64,000 nucleotides of DNA from positions 1 through 64,000 of the forward strand of contig NZ_SODF01000002.1 in assembly GCF_004365875.1 (NCBI RefSeq), in the 5' to 3' direction. Below the pieces are notes generated by a model. It searched no databases. It had not been told where the DNA came from and saw only the letters and a program-made list of their open reading frames with translations. The DNA comes from Kribbella kalugense. Lineage in GTDB: Bacteria; Actinomycetota; Actinomycetes; Propionibacteriales; Kribbellaceae. Positions 46,913-56,423 of this stretch are shown here, piece by piece; the first letter of the stretch is position 1, and each line of letters starts with the position of its first letter. A program made the translations under genes and the position numbers.

Positions 46913-47866
46913 ATGCTGCAGCCGTCACGGGAGGTGACTCCCTACACCGAGCTCGACCGGGCCACCTGGGCGCAACTGGCCGAGAGCACGGTCTCCCCGC
47001 TGACGGCGGACGAGGTCGAGCGGCTGCGCGGTCTCGGTGACGAGATCGACATGGACGAGGTCCGCGAGGTGTACCTGCCGCTGTCGCGGATCCTCTCGCT
47101 GTACGTCCGGCACGCCCGCGCCCTGCACGCGGACACCGAGAGCTTCCTCGGCAAACCGGCCGCGACCCGCACCCCGTTCGTGATCGGCATCGGCGGATCG
47201 GTTGCCGTCGGCAAGTCCACCACCGCCCGCCTGCTGCGCGAGTTGCTGGCCCGCTGGCCCGAGCATCCTCGAGTCGCGCTCGTCACCACCGACGGCTTCC
47301 TCTGGCCGAACGCCGAGCTCGAACGCCGGAATCTCATGCAACGCAAGGGTTTCCCGGAGTCCTACGACCGCAAGTCGCTACTGCGTTTCGTGGTCGAAGT
47401 GAAGTCCGGCATGGACGCGGTCGAGGCGCCGGTCTACTCCCACCTCCACTACGACCGGATGACCGACGTACGGACGACTGTCGAGCAGCCCGACATCCTG
47501 CTGCTGGAGGGCCTGAACGTCCTGCAACCGGCGCCCCGGCACGCGGACGGCAAGAGCGGCCTCGCGGTCAGCGATTTCTTCGACTTCTCCGTGTACGTCG
47601 ATGCCGCCGCCGACGACGTCCGCTCCTGGTACGTGGCCCGCTTCCTCAAGCTGTGGGAGACGGCCTTCCGCAACCCGGAGTCGTACTTCGTCCGGTACGG
47701 CGAGCTGAGCCGCGACGAGGCGATCAAGAAGGCCGAGTCGCTCTGGGACGGCATCAACGGCCCGAACCTGCGCGAAAACATCCTCCCCACCCGCTCCCGC
47801 GCGACCCTGGTCCTCCGCAAGGGCCCGGACCACGCCGTCCGCTGGGTCAGGTTAAGGAAGCTCTGA
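46913..47866 (+). CDS. coaA: Pantothenate kinase type I
   Basis: CoaA phosphorylates pantothenate, the first and rate-setting step of CoA synthesis. It is 317 aa. P-loop [18 protein letters not shown], then [11 protein letters not shown] and KGFPESYD, and DPNPNLREN-like [20 protein letters not shown] near the end, are all CoaA features. ATG 46904 is an alternative start. The 3' end overlaps the convergent MFS gene by 20 bases. Confidence 0.95.
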   Translation: MLQPSREVTPYTELDRATWAQLAESTVSPLTADEVERLRGLGDEIDMDEVREVYLPLSRILSLYVRHARALHADTESFLGKPAATRTPFVIGIGGSVAVGKSTTARLLRELLARWPEHPRVALVTTDGFLWPNAELERRNLMQRKGFPESYDRKSLLRFVVEVKSGMDAVEAPVYSHLHYDRMTDVRTTVEQPDILLLEGLNVLQPAPRHADGKSGLAVSDFFDFSVYVDAAADDVRSWYVARFLKLWETAFRNPESYFVRYGELSRDEAIKKAESLWDGINGPNLRENILPTRSRATLVLRKGPDHAVRWVRLRKL

Positions 47867-49004
47867 CCGCAGGTACGACGGCCAGCGCGACGACCGCGGC
47901 GGTCAGGGCGAAGGCGATCGGGAACCCGGTGCCGCCGACGATCGCACCGAAGACGAGCGCGCCGGCTCCCCAACCGCCGTCGTACGCGAGGTTCCACAGG
48001 GCGCTGACCTGGCCGTAGCGGGAGCGGTCGACGCGGTTGTACATCAGGGTGAGAGTGAGGTTCTGCGCGGCACCGAAGCCGATGCCGAAGCAGGCCGAGC
48101 CGAGCAGGATGGCGAGCGGGCTAGGCAGGAACACGAGCGAACCGGCGCCGACCGCAGCGAGGATGAGAGCTGGTGCGAGCAGCTTCGCGGGACCCATGCG
48201 ATCGGCGTAGCGACCGGCCAGCCAGCGCGCAGCCGGTGCCGCGATCGCCTGCAGTAGAAGGGCTGTCGCGACGAGCGAGTGCTTGTCACCGGCAACGGCC
48301 AGCGGCAGGAAGGTGACGCTGATGCCAGCGGCAACAGTCACGGCGGCGAAGACCAGAGTCGGCATCAGCAGGCCGCTCTTCCGCACTCCACCGAGCACCT
48401 TGACGTGCTGTTCCTCGGTGCTGACCTGGTCCGGCAGACCGGCCAGGGCGATGAGTCCGGCGAGTGAAGCGACGGCTGCGAGGACGAACAGTGCGCCGAA
48501 GCCGATCACGTTGGTCAGGTAGACGCCGAGCGGCAGACCGATGACCGCGGGTACGCCGACTGCCACGCCGTACACGCCTAGCGCCTCGCCGCGGCGGGTC
48601 GACGGGGTGAGGTCGGCGACCAGCGCGACCGCGCCGACGACCAGGATCGCGAGGCCGGCTCCGCGGACGATGCAGACCGCGAGCACGACTGGCAGCGAAG
48701 CGGAGGCGAGCAGGACCAGCGAGGGTGCGCCGAGGAGGACCAGGCCGAGTCCGAGGACGACCCGGTAGCCCCAGCGGGCCAGCATCCGGGGCACGAGCAG
48801 CTCGACGGCGACGGCAGAGAACATCATCGCGGCGGTGGACAGCCCGGCGCCAACTCCGCCCGAGCCGTTCGCGGCCAGGTACAGCGGGACGACCGAGGTC
48901 AGCAGATACATGCTGAGCCCGGACCCGAACACCATCGCCAGCAGCCGTCCGAACCGGCCGGTCAGCAGGGGTTCGGTTGTCGCAATCTCGCAGATGGTGG
49001 TCAT
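47847..49004 (-). CDS. MFS transporter, sugar/drug-efflux type
   Basis: A 385-aa membrane protein with 12 predicted hydrophobic spans, for example [20 protein letters not shown] and [20 protein letters not shown]. The inter-span loop [18 protein letters not shown] is the MFS motif A-like turn. It is the last gene of the six-gene minus-strand operon, 31 bases after the aminotransferase. It may export the operon's product. A GTG three codons upstream could also serve as start. Confidence 0.8.
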   Translation of the reverse strand: MTTICEIATTEPLLTGRFGRLLAMVFGSGLSMYLLTSVVPLYLAANGSGGVGAGLSTAAMMFSAVAVELLVPRMLARWGYRVVLGLGLVLLGAPSLVLLASASLPVVLAVCIVRGAGLAILVVGAVALVADLTPSTRRGEALGVYGVAVGVPAVIGLPLGVYLTNVIGFGALFVLAAVASLAGLIALAGLPDQVSTEEQHVKVLGGVRKSGLLMPTLVFAAVTVAAGISVTFLPLAVAGDKHSLVATALLLQAIAAPAARWLAGRYADRMGPAKLLAPALILAAVGAGSLVFLPSPLAILLGSACFGIGFGAAQNLTLTLMYNRVDRSRYGQVSALWNLAYDGGWGAGALVFGAIVGGTGFPIAFALTAAVVALAVVPAVRASLT

Positions 49005-49035
49005 GTGAACCACGGTAGGAACGAACCGGTATCGG

Positions 49036-50316
49036 CTACAGATCCAGTTCCGGACCGCCCGAGGGGACCAGTTGGTCGACGATGAGGGCCGTCAGCCGAT
49101 TCAGGGCAGCGTCGATCTGGGCCAGGGTGACCGCGCTGCACGACAGCCGGAGCGCATGGATCGGCGCGTCGCCGTCGTAGAAGTGACTCATCGGCGTCCA
49201 CAGCACGCCGTACTCGTGCGCCGACTTCTCCAGCAGTACGTCGTCAACCGGGAACGGCACGGTGACGACGACGAAGAAGCCGCCGGCCGGGACGGTCCAG
49301 CTGATCTCACCATGAGGAAAGCGGGCCGCGAGCCCGTCCGTGATCGCTCGCAGATTGGCGGCGTACACCTCCCGCTCGCGACGGTTCGCCGCGACCAGGC
49401 TGTAGTCGTTGGCGAGCAGTTTGCCGCCGATCATCGCCTGCGCGACCGGCGAGGTGTTGACGGTCAGCATGCTCTTCAACTTGGACAGTTCATCGGCGAG
49501 CAGGCCGGTGGTGCCGACGGTCTGATCAGCGACGACGTACCCGACCCGCGCACCGGGCAGTCCGGTCTTGGCGAACGAGCCGAGGTAGACGACCCGCCGT
49601 TCGGTGTCGAGTGCCTTCAGCGTCGGCCGGCGGTCGTGCCCGTCGGCGGGGAACAGCCCGTACGGATTGTCCTCGATCAGCAGGATGTCCTCCGCGGCCG
49701 CGATCTCCAGCAGCCGGCGTCTGCCGTCGAGGTCCATGCTCAGCCCGGACGGATTCGCGAAGTCCGGCATCACGTAGCACGCCCGCGGCCGCAACCCATC
49801 CGCGCGCACGGCCTTCACCACCGCGACCAGATCGTCGTCCTCCCCCACGGGTACGACGGGAAGGTCGACCAAGCGGGCCGCGCCGGTGATGCCGACGTAC
49901 GTCGGGGAGATCGCGAGCAGCACGTCCGCCGGACCGGCACGAAGGGCACGCAGTGTGAGGACCATCGCCTCCTGGCAGCCGACCGTGACCACGATCGCCT
50001 CCGGGTCGACGTGGATGTCCTCGTCGACCGCGAGGTTGCGTGCGACCAGGTCCTGGATGATGCCCTTGGTGCGGCCGTACTGGAAGATCGTTCGCCGGAC
50101 CGCGGGTTCGTCGTACCCCTGGTCTCGGAGGTACTGCGCGAACAGGTCGAGGTAGCGGTGCAGGTCCTCGAGGGCGAAGAACTCCTCGGTCGGTCGTCCG
50201 GCGGCGAGCGAGATCGCGTCCGGGTAGTGATGCGACACCTCGTTGAGGAAGTTCATCGAGTTCAGCGCCCGGTCGGTGAGCGAGCCATGTAAGTCGGTCA
50301 GCTCAAGGTCGGCCAT
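49036..50316 (-). CDS. PLP-dependent aminotransferase, HpgT/MocR-like fold-type I
   Basis: A 426-aa class I/II aminotransferase. It has YGRTKGIIQDLVAR (about 100-113), the PLP aspartate/asparagine context FANPSGLSMD, LLIEDNPYG and the Schiff-base lysine in LGSFAKTGLPGARVGY (about 250-265). It resembles the group with the 4-hydroxyphenylglycine aminotransferase HpgT and related enzymes. It overlaps the hydroxyacid oxidase by 14 bases; in known pathways the two act in sequence, with the oxidase giving an alpha-keto acid and this enzyme aminating it. The amino acid made is not known. Confidence 0.8.
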   Translation of the reverse strand: MADLELTDLHGSLTDRALNSMNFLNEVSHHYPDAISLAAGRPTEEFFALEDLHRYLDLFAQYLRDQGYDEPAVRRTIFQYGRTKGIIQDLVARNLAVDEDIHVDPEAIVVTVGCQEAMVLTLRALRAGPADVLLAISPTYVGITGAARLVDLPVVPVGEDDDLVAVVKAVRADGLRPRACYVMPDFANPSGLSMDLDGRRRLLEIAAAEDILLIEDNPYGLFPADGHDRRPTLKALDTERRVVYLGSFAKTGLPGARVGYVVADQTVGTTGLLADELSKLKSMLTVNTSPVAQAMIGGKLLANDYSLVAANRREREVYAANLRAITDGLAARFPHGEISWTVPAGGFFVVVTVPFPVDDVLLEKSAHEYGVLWTPMSHFYDGDAPIHALRLSCSAVTLAQIDAALNRLTALIVDQLVPSGGPELDL

Positions 50317-51325
50317 GGCTCAACTCCCGTGCCCCCGCGAGGTCCGCGCACCCCGCCAACTGCATCGCGTCCCGCAACTCCTGCTTGAGCAACTCCAGCG
50401 CCTCATCCACAGCTTCCACAGCCAGTGCCCACAGCAACGGTCTCCCGACGAGTACGCCGGAAGCACCCAAGGCAATCGCCTTCAGCACATCGAGCCCACT
50501 CCGTACGCCGCTGTCGAGTAGCACCACGCACTCTTTGCCGACGGCATCGACAACCGGGCCGAGGGCATCGATCGACGCCAACACGCCGTCCAGCTGCCGC
50601 CCGCCGTGGTTGGACACCACCACCCCATCCGCGCCGGCCTCGACCGCCCGACGAGCGTCCCGCGGATCCAGAATCCCCTTCACCACAAGGGGAATCGGAC
50701 ACCTTTCACGCAGCCACTCGAGGTCGTCCCAAGACACGGCCGGCTCGAACGCGGCAGCCGTGTGCGCCCGGACCTCTGTCACTTTGTCGACAAGGTTCTC
50801 CGGACCGACGTCCGGCGGCAGCGCGAACGAGTTGCGCAGATCCCGCAGCCGCCGCCCCATGATCGGTACGTCAACGGTCACCACCACCGCACCACAGCCG
50901 GCCTCGACGGCTCTCTCCATCAGACCGATGACGCGGTCCTTCAACCAGTAGAGCTGGAACCACGACGGCGCGACCGCGGCGATCTTCTCCAACGGCACAC
51001 TGCTCAGCGTGCTGATGACATAGGGGATCCCCGCCGCAGCGGCCGCCTGCGCGAGCAACAACTCTCCCTCGGGATGCAGCAACCGCTGATAGGCCATCGG
51101 CGCGACCGCCACCGGCAGCTCCCAGCGCTCGCCGAGCAGCCGGCAGGAGGTGTCGGGTTCGGAGATCCCCGCCAGCACGCGCGGGGTGAGAGTCACCCCG
51201 TCGAAGGCCGCCCGGTTGCGGCGCAGCGTGAGCTCCGAGCCGCTGCCCCCGGCAACGAAGTCGTAGACGTCTGAGGGCAGGACGGACTCGGCCAGCGCCT
51301 CGTAGTCGGCCAGCGACTCAACCAT
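50303..51325 (-). CDS. FMN-dependent alpha-hydroxy-acid oxidase, hydroxymandelate-oxidase-like
   Basis: A 340-aa TIM-barrel flavoenzyme. It has YDFVAGGSGSELTLRRN (21-37), the FMN-binding lysine K216 in VVKGILDPRDA, and the catalytic H240 and R243 in VSNHGGRQLDG. The type covers lactate, glycolate, mandelate and 4-hydroxymandelate oxidases. The shorter form and the adjacent HpgT-like aminotransferase favour an arylglycolate oxidase. It overlaps the esterase gene by 8 bases. Lactate oxidase would be the plain alternative. Confidence 0.82.
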   Translation of the reverse strand: MVESLADYEALAESVLPSDVYDFVAGGSGSELTLRRNRAAFDGVTLTPRVLAGISEPDTSCRLLGERWELPVAVAPMAYQRLLHPEGELLLAQAAAAAGIPYVISTLSSVPLEKIAAVAPSWFQLYWLKDRVIGLMERAVEAGCGAVVVTVDVPIMGRRLRDLRNSFALPPDVGPENLVDKVTEVRAHTAAAFEPAVSWDDLEWLRERCPIPLVVKGILDPRDARRAVEAGADGVVVSNHGGRQLDGVLASIDALGPVVDAVGKECVVLLDSGVRSGLDVLKAIALGASGVLVGRPLLWALAVEAVDEALELLKQELRDAMQLAGCADLAGARELSHGRP

Positions 51326-52229
51326 CCTTGAAGATCCCGCTCAACCAGGTCGACGCCTCACCCATCGCCTGCTTGCCGCCGTCGAGGATCCCCGACATGG
51401 CGAAGAATCCGTGCACCATCCCGTCGTACCGGCTGAGCGTGGTCGGCACACCGGCGGCATGCAGCTTCTCGGCGTAGAACTCGCCTTCGTCCCGCAACGG
51501 GTCGTACTCCGCGGTGATCACCAGCGCGGGCGGCAGGTTCGCGTGGGACGGCGCGAGCAGCGGCGAGGCGAGTGGGTTCTGTCCGTCGGCGGGGTCGGTG
51601 AGGTAGTGCTCCCAGTACCAGCCGACCGAGGTGTTGTTGAAGAGGTACGGGTCGTTGCCCTTGCGCATCGAGATGGTGTCGGAGCCGTACAACGTATTCG
51701 GGTACACGAGCAACTGTCCGGCCAGCGCCGGACCGTTGTCGCGGGCAAGCAACGTCACCGCTGCCGCAAGGTTGCCGCCGGCACTGTCGCCGCCAACCAC
51801 AAGCCTCGCCGGGTCCAGGTGCTTGGCGATCCACTGGGTTGCGTTGTGGCAATCGTGGACGGCGGTCGGGAACGGATGCTCCGGCGCCAGTCGGTACCCC
51901 ACGGTGATCACCTGGCACGGTACGGCGTTCGCCAGCTTGCGACTGATCCCGTCCGCCGTATCGATGCTGCCGAGCGTCCACCCACCGCCGAAGAAGTAGA
52001 CCAACGTCGGCAGCGGACCCTGCAGGTCCGGTCGATAGATCCGCAGCGGCAACCCGGCATCGGTCGTGACGTCCTCGACGTGATGTACCTGCTCGACCAC
52101 ACCACCGGCGGCCCGGATCGAGGCCAGGTCGGCTGCCCGCGCCTCGGCCAGGGTCTGGGTGTAGAGCTGCGGTACGTCGTTCGCCTCGCGCTCGGAGCGC
52201 ATCGCCTCGACCTGCGGGTCCAACGGCAT
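51318..52229 (-). CDS. HSL-type alpha/beta hydrolase (acetyl-esterase-like)
   Basis: A 303-aa esterase. The hormone-sensitive-lipase motif is FGGGWTLGS (80-88), in place of HGGG. The nucleophile Ser149 is in GGDSAGGNLAA, and later YDPLRDEGEFYAEKL and MVHGFFA supply Asp and His. It has no signal peptide. It sits 3 bases downstream of the P450 and overlaps the oxidase gene. It may remove an acyl group from a pathway intermediate; a Phe instead of the usual first His of HGGG is worth noting. Confidence 0.85.
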   Translation of the reverse strand: MPLDPQVEAMRSEREANDVPQLYTQTLAEARAADLASIRAAGGVVEQVHHVEDVTTDAGLPLRIYRPDLQGPLPTLVYFFGGGWTLGSIDTADGISRKLANAVPCQVITVGYRLAPEHPFPTAVHDCHNATQWIAKHLDPARLVVGGDSAGGNLAAAVTLLARDNGPALAGQLLVYPNTLYGSDTISMRKGNDPYLFNNTSVGWYWEHYLTDPADGQNPLASPLLAPSHANLPPALVITAEYDPLRDEGEFYAEKLHAAGVPTTLSRYDGMVHGFFAMSGILDGGKQAMGEASTWLSGIFKDG

Positions 52230-52232
52230 GGT

Positions 52233-53408
52233 TCACCCCAATCGGATCGGCATGGACTGATGTCCACGCAGCAGCAGGCTGTGACTGCGAACCGGCTCCC
52301 CCGCCAGCTTGAGCTGCGGGAAGCGCTGGAACAACTGGCTGAACGCGGCCCGCCCTTCCATCCGCGCCAGCCCGGCACCGACGCAGTAGAACGGACCCGC
52401 GCCGAACGACAAGTGCTGCAGATCTTGGCGATCCGGGTCGAACGTGTCGGCATCCGGATGCTTGGCCGGATCCCGGTTCGCCGCACCCGGCAGGATGAGC
52501 ACCAGACTGCCCGCGGTGATCGTCTCGCCCGCCAATTCGACGTCGACCGACGCCTTCCGGCTGATCAGCTGCACCGAACTCTGATGCCGCAGCACCTCCT
52601 CGACGTAGTCCGCCGCTCGGCTAGGGTCCGGCGTCCCAGCGTCGAGCAGCAACTCGAGACCGTTGGTGAGCAAGTTCATCGTGGTCACGAAGCTGGCGTT
52701 GACCAGCACGAGCAGGTTGTCGATCAGCTCCTGCTCGGCGAGCTCCGAGTCCACCAGCGAACTGACCAGATCGTCGGTCGGCCGGACTCTACGGTCGGCC
52801 AGCATCCGGGCGTAGTAGTCGTTCAACTCATCGGCCGCTTGGTTCGCCGCAGCCAGTCGCTCAGGAGCCTTGCCGCCGAGGTCAAGGTAGTCGTCAATGG
52901 CTTTCGTCCGGTCCCGGAACCAGCCGAGGTCGGACCGCGGGATGCCCAGGAACGTACCGATCACGGTGATCGGCAGGCGGTAGGCGAAGTCCACGAAGTC
53001 GATCACCTGACCGTCCGCGCCGGCCTTGCCCAGATCTTCGAGCAGCTCGGCGGTCAGGGCCTCGACGACCGGTTCGAAACCGGTCAGCCGGCGCGGCGTC
53101 AGTACCGCCTGGAACACCTTGCGCATCCGCAGATGGTCCGGCTCGTTCCGGAACATCATCGATCCGCCGAGCCGGCGAAGTACCGCGTCCTTCGGGTCCG
53201 GGTCCGCCGTCAACAGCCGATGGAACCGGGTGTCCTTGAGCGCGTCCTGTGCCGCGTCGTACCCGTTCACGACGACGGCGTACGGCGAACTCCCGGGTTC
53301 GAGCCGGCAGACCGGGCCGATCCGATGCAGCTCCGCGAAGAGCGGCATCGGATCGCGGCGACCGTCCTCGGACCCGAGCGCGACCAGGATCTCGTTGGCG
53401 GTCCGCAC
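52233..53408 (-). CDS. Cytochrome P450 with an atypical I-helix
   Basis: A full-length 391-aa bacterial P450. ExxR is E271-R274, NRDP is at 311-314, and the haem loop is FGAGPFYCVG with Cys342. The I-helix, which normally reads AGxE/DTT, is NASFVTT (237-243): Gly is replaced by Ser and the acidic proton relay residue by Val241, though the Thr242/243 pair remains. Such a change is seen in some P450s that use unusual oxygen chemistry or a substrate-assisted route. It lies between the SGNH and esterase genes, 3 bases from each. Confidence 0.9.
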   Translation of the reverse strand: MRTANEILVALGSEDGRRDPMPLFAELHRIGPVCRLEPGSSPYAVVVNGYDAAQDALKDTRFHRLLTADPDPKDAVLRRLGGSMMFRNEPDHLRMRKVFQAVLTPRRLTGFEPVVEALTAELLEDLGKAGADGQVIDFVDFAYRLPITVIGTFLGIPRSDLGWFRDRTKAIDDYLDLGGKAPERLAAANQAADELNDYYARMLADRRVRPTDDLVSSLVDSELAEQELIDNLLVLVNASFVTTMNLLTNGLELLLDAGTPDPSRAADYVEEVLRHQSSVQLISRKASVDVELAGETITAGSLVLILPGAANRDPAKHPDADTFDPDRQDLQHLSFGAGPFYCVGAGLARMEGRAAFSQLFQRFPQLKLAGEPVRSHSLLLRGHQSMPIRLG

Positions 53409-53411
53409 CGG

Positions 53412-54692
53412 TCAGCGCACCAGGTTGAGCGGAACCGAGGCGGCCATCGCCTGGTAGCCGGTGTCGTTCGGGTGGATGTGGTCGCCGGAATCCCAGTCCG
53501 CGCGGAGCTTCGACGGCGCTGCCGGGTCCCGCAGTACCTTGTCGAAGTCGAGGACTCCGTCGAACTCGTGGCTGCTCCGCAGGTAGCTGTTGACCGTCTG
53601 CCGCGTTGCCTCCTTGGCCGGCGTCCAGCTGTCGGTGCCCGAGAGCCCTTCGAATGGCGTGATCGTGGTGACCAGGCTGCGGATACCGCGTTCCTTGGCC
53701 TGCGCGTTGACCTGACGCAGGGCACCGATGATCTCGGCGGCGGAGTCGTCGGACATCCAGATGTCGTTGATGCCGAGCTCGGTGATGACTGTGCGTACAC
53801 CGGTCTGCGCGAACACGTCCTCGTTCAAGCGGGCCAACGAGTTCACGCCGACCTCGCCGAAGCCGGGGAACGCGCCGTTGTCGGACGGCTCGGTGCCCTC
53901 GTGGTTGAGCCGGCTGCCGGCCAGGCCGGCGTTCAGCACGCTCGGGAACGCCTTGTGACCGGACGATGCGGCCAGCCGCTCGGCGAGCTGATCGGGCCAG
54001 CGGTTGTTGGCGTTCGGTGTGCTGTTGGTGCCGTCGCTGATCGAGTCGCCGAGGACGACGATCGAGCCGGCCGAGTCGTCGGTCTGTACGTCGACACCGG
54101 ACAGGAAGAACCAGCAGCACCGCCGGGTCGTCGGGTAGTTCACGCCCGTCGGGTCGCTGACCCGGTTGCCCGTACCGACGAAGTTGTCCTGGATCGACGA
54201 GCCGTGGAACGTCGTCGGGCCGGTGTTGTCCTGGAAGTAGATGCTGACGACCAGGTCATCGAGGGTGCCGAGCCGGAGGTTCACCGGGTCGCTCAGCAGT
54301 TCGCTGCCCTTGACCATCGGCGCGCTGCCGGAGCCGTTGAACGTCAACGTGCGCAGGGTTGCCGGGTCGATGTCGGACAGCTCGGGCGTCGACTTGTTGG
54401 GCTTGGCAACAGTTGCCGCGGCCACCGTGACGGTCTTCTCGCCGTAGATGTTCGACAGCCGGATCCGGATCTTGTTGCCGCCGACAGTCGGACGAACCAC
54501 CAGCCGGACGCTCTGGTCGGTCAGGCCGGCATTCGTCGACCCGGTCGCGTCGCCGTGGGTGACCGCGGTCGCCCAGGTGCCGACCCATTGGGCGTCGCTG
54601 TGGTCGCCGTAGGTCGAGCCGGCCAGGCTCGATCCGGCGAGGGTGAGAGCCGCGGTGACCGCGACCGCGCGCCAACTGCTGGAAATGGACAT
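53412..54692 (-). CDS. Secreted SGNH/GDSL hydrolase
   Basis: A 426-aa exported esterase. A signal peptide (about 1-27, SWRAVAVTAALTLAGSSLAG) is followed by a 150-residue N-terminal sandwich and an SGNH domain with GDSISDG (block I), GLAG, GIND (block III) and DHIHPND (block V, the catalytic Asp and His). GGAGG before the ATG at 54690 decides the start. It is the first gene of the six-gene operon. An exported lipase-like enzyme heading a biosynthetic operon might act on the finished product, or may be unrelated and only share the promoter. Confidence 0.87.
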   Translation of the reverse strand: MSISSSWRAVAVTAALTLAGSSLAGSTYGDHSDAQWVGTWATAVTHGDATGSTNAGLTDQSVRLVVRPTVGGNKIRIRLSNIYGEKTVTVAAATVAKPNKSTPELSDIDPATLRTLTFNGSGSAPMVKGSELLSDPVNLRLGTLDDLVVSIYFQDNTGPTTFHGSSIQDNFVGTGNRVSDPTGVNYPTTRRCCWFFLSGVDVQTDDSAGSIVVLGDSISDGTNSTPNANNRWPDQLAERLAASSGHKAFPSVLNAGLAGSRLNHEGTEPSDNGAFPGFGEVGVNSLARLNEDVFAQTGVRTVITELGINDIWMSDDSAAEIIGALRQVNAQAKERGIRSLVTTITPFEGLSGTDSWTPAKEATRQTVNSYLRSSHEFDGVLDFDKVLRDPAAPSKLRADWDSGDHIHPNDTGYQAMAASVPLNLVR

Positions 54693-54914
54693 TGACGGAC
54701 CTCCAGGCGGAATGGATGCGGACGGAACGTAATACGCAACCAGGAATCCGGTCAATGAATCAGAAAGCATTTCCGCAGATACCCGTCCAGCGGTTAGCGG
54801 AGTGGTTCCGGGGCCGAATCGCACGGGTATTCCTTCACACCGCGCGCGGCGCCGATCGAGTAGAGTCACAAGGGACGGCTGGGGGTGGCCGGGAGCCGAG
54901 GGGACGCTGACCAA
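54693..54914. promoter_or_regulatory. Divergent promoter region of the two biosynthetic operons
   Basis: A 222-base gap separates the two operons. It has locally lower GC (54720-54780) and a TAGAGT word at 54858-54863 that could be the -10 of the ligase operon. No clear repressor palindrome or regulator gene was found, so control must come from elsewhere. Confidence 0.5.
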
Positions 54915-56423
54915 ATGCCGCCAGAATTTGCCCTGCCCGAGAACAGTAGCAATTACGCGGTTCAGGCCCTGAGGCGGTTCCAGGAATACTCCGGACGCCC
55001 CGCGCTGGCCCGCGGTAATCGGTCCGCGACGTACGGTGAATTAATCGCCGACGTATTGCGTTTCGCCGCTGCTTTCCGCGATGCCGGCGTGCGTCCGGGC
55101 GGCAAGGTTCTGGTGATGGCGGCGAACTGCTTCGACGCGCCCGCACTCCAGCTCGCCCTGCATCTGCACGGTTGTCGCGTGCTGTGGAGCGCGCCGATCA
55201 CGTCCCGCCGCGAGATCGATCGCTTCGCGGCCCTGGCCGATGCGGATGCCTTCGTGTACGACGACGGCGCGCTCGGTGAGGAGCTGGCCGCGTCGCTTGC
55301 GCCCATGCCCGCTTACCGGATCGCGGATCTCGATGCACAGACGCCGTACCAGATCTTGGAGACGCCGGCGCCGGACTCGGTGCTGCAGACGAGCGGTACG
55401 ACGGGCGATCCGAAGCTCGTCCACCACACGCAGGCGTTCTACAAGCAGATCCTCGACCTGGCCGCCGTCTTCGTCGCGCAGGATCTTCCACTGCTGCGGC
55501 ACTACTCGGGATCGCCGCTGTGGTTGGCGAGTGGGCAGATCACCACGTTCTTCAACCTGTTCACCGGCGGTGTGCTGTTCCTCACCGACACGTGGTCGCC
55601 GGACGAGTTCTACCGGATCGTGCCGGCCGAGCGGATCACGTCGACGTACGTGACGCCGCCGATGCTCTATGAATTGCTTGATCATCCCGGTGGGGCGGGG
55701 GTCGATTGCAGCAGCCTGTTCATGCTGAACGTCGGCGCGGGTCCGGCGACGCCGACGCGGTTACTACAGGGGATCGAGCGGTTCGGTCCGGTACTGCGGA
55801 TCGTCTATGGGCTGAGCGAGTGCGTCGTGGTGACAGCCCAGCCTGGGTTGACGAAGAACGCACGGCTGGCGTCGGCCGGGACGCCGTACGGCGATGTCGT
55901 TGTAGAGATCCGGGACGACGACGGGAAGGTGCTGCCGGCCGGGGACACCGGCGAGGTGTGGGTCCAGAGCAAACTGGTGTTTGCCGAGTACGTCGGCATG
56001 CCTGAGCTGACTGCGGAGACCTTGGTCGACGGCTGGCTCCGTACTCGCGATGTCGGCTACGTGGATGACGACGGCTTCTTGTTCCTGGTCGATCGCGTGC
56101 ACGACATGATCGTCACCACCCGCAGGAACTGGGCGATCTTCTGCCGACCGATCGAGGACGTGCTCGGCAGCCATCCTGCTGTCCGCACCGCCGCCGTCAT
56201 CGGCGTACCCGATCCGGTTGTCGGCGAGGCCGTACACGCCTTCGTCGTCACGCGATCGCCGGTCACTGCTCTCGAACTTCAGGATCTCGTGACCGCGACG
56301 TTGAACGAGATGTGGACGCCGGCCGCGATCGACTTCGTCGACGAACTGCCGCTCACGCAGATTGCGAAGGTGGACAAGGTAGCCCTGCGCAAGCTCTACG
56401 CCGAACTGCATCCCCAGCCATGA
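54915..56423 (+). CDS. Adenylate-forming ligase (ANL superfamily)
   Basis: A 502-aa acyl- or aryl-CoA synthetase/adenylation enzyme. The AMP loop is QTSGTTGDPKLV (158-169); later YGLSECVVV (A5), GWLRTRDVGYVDDDGFLFLVD (A7-A8 hinge) and a C-terminal lysine in TQIAKVDKVALRK (A10) are present. It is a stand-alone enzyme with no carrier domain. Residues lining the acid pocket do not match a family I can name. It begins the divergent plus-strand operon and its stop overlaps the MFS start (ATGA). It probably activates a carboxylic acid for CoA or carrier loading. Confidence 0.88.
   Translation: MPPEFALPENSSNYAVQALRRFQEYSGRPALARGNRSATYGELIADVLRFAAAFRDAGVRPGGKVLVMAANCFDAPALQLALHLHGCRVLWSAPITSRREIDRFAALADADAFVYDDGALGEELAASLAPMPAYRIADLDAQTPYQILETPAPDSVLQTSGTTGDPKLVHHTQAFYKQILDLAAVFVAQDLPLLRHYSGSPLWLASGQITTFFNLFTGGVLFLTDTWSPDEFYRIVPAERITSTYVTPPMLYELLDHPGGAGVDCSSLFMLNVGAGPATPTRLLQGIERFGPVLRIVYGLSECVVVTAQPGLTKNARLASAGTPYGDVVVEIRDDDGKVLPAGDTGEVWVQSKLVFAEYVGMPELTAETLVDGWLRTRDVGYVDDDGFLFLVDRVHDMIVTTRRNWAIFCRPIEDVLGSHPAVRTAAVIGVPDPVVGEAVHAFVVTRSPVTALELQDLVTATLNEMWTPAAIDFVDELPLTQIAKVDKVALRKLYAELHPQP

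Noticed and set aside
46794..46928. Upstream extension of the alpha-glucuronidase by 45 residues
   Set aside because: It would run through the operator and most of the promoter gap, and the extra residues have no GH67 character.
51411..54695. An open plus-strand frame of more than 1000 codons
   Set aside because: It is antisense to four well-supported genes with clear motifs (SGNH, P450, esterase, and the oxidase end), and its composition is Arg/Gln/Asp-rich, as expected of a shadow in high-GC DNA.
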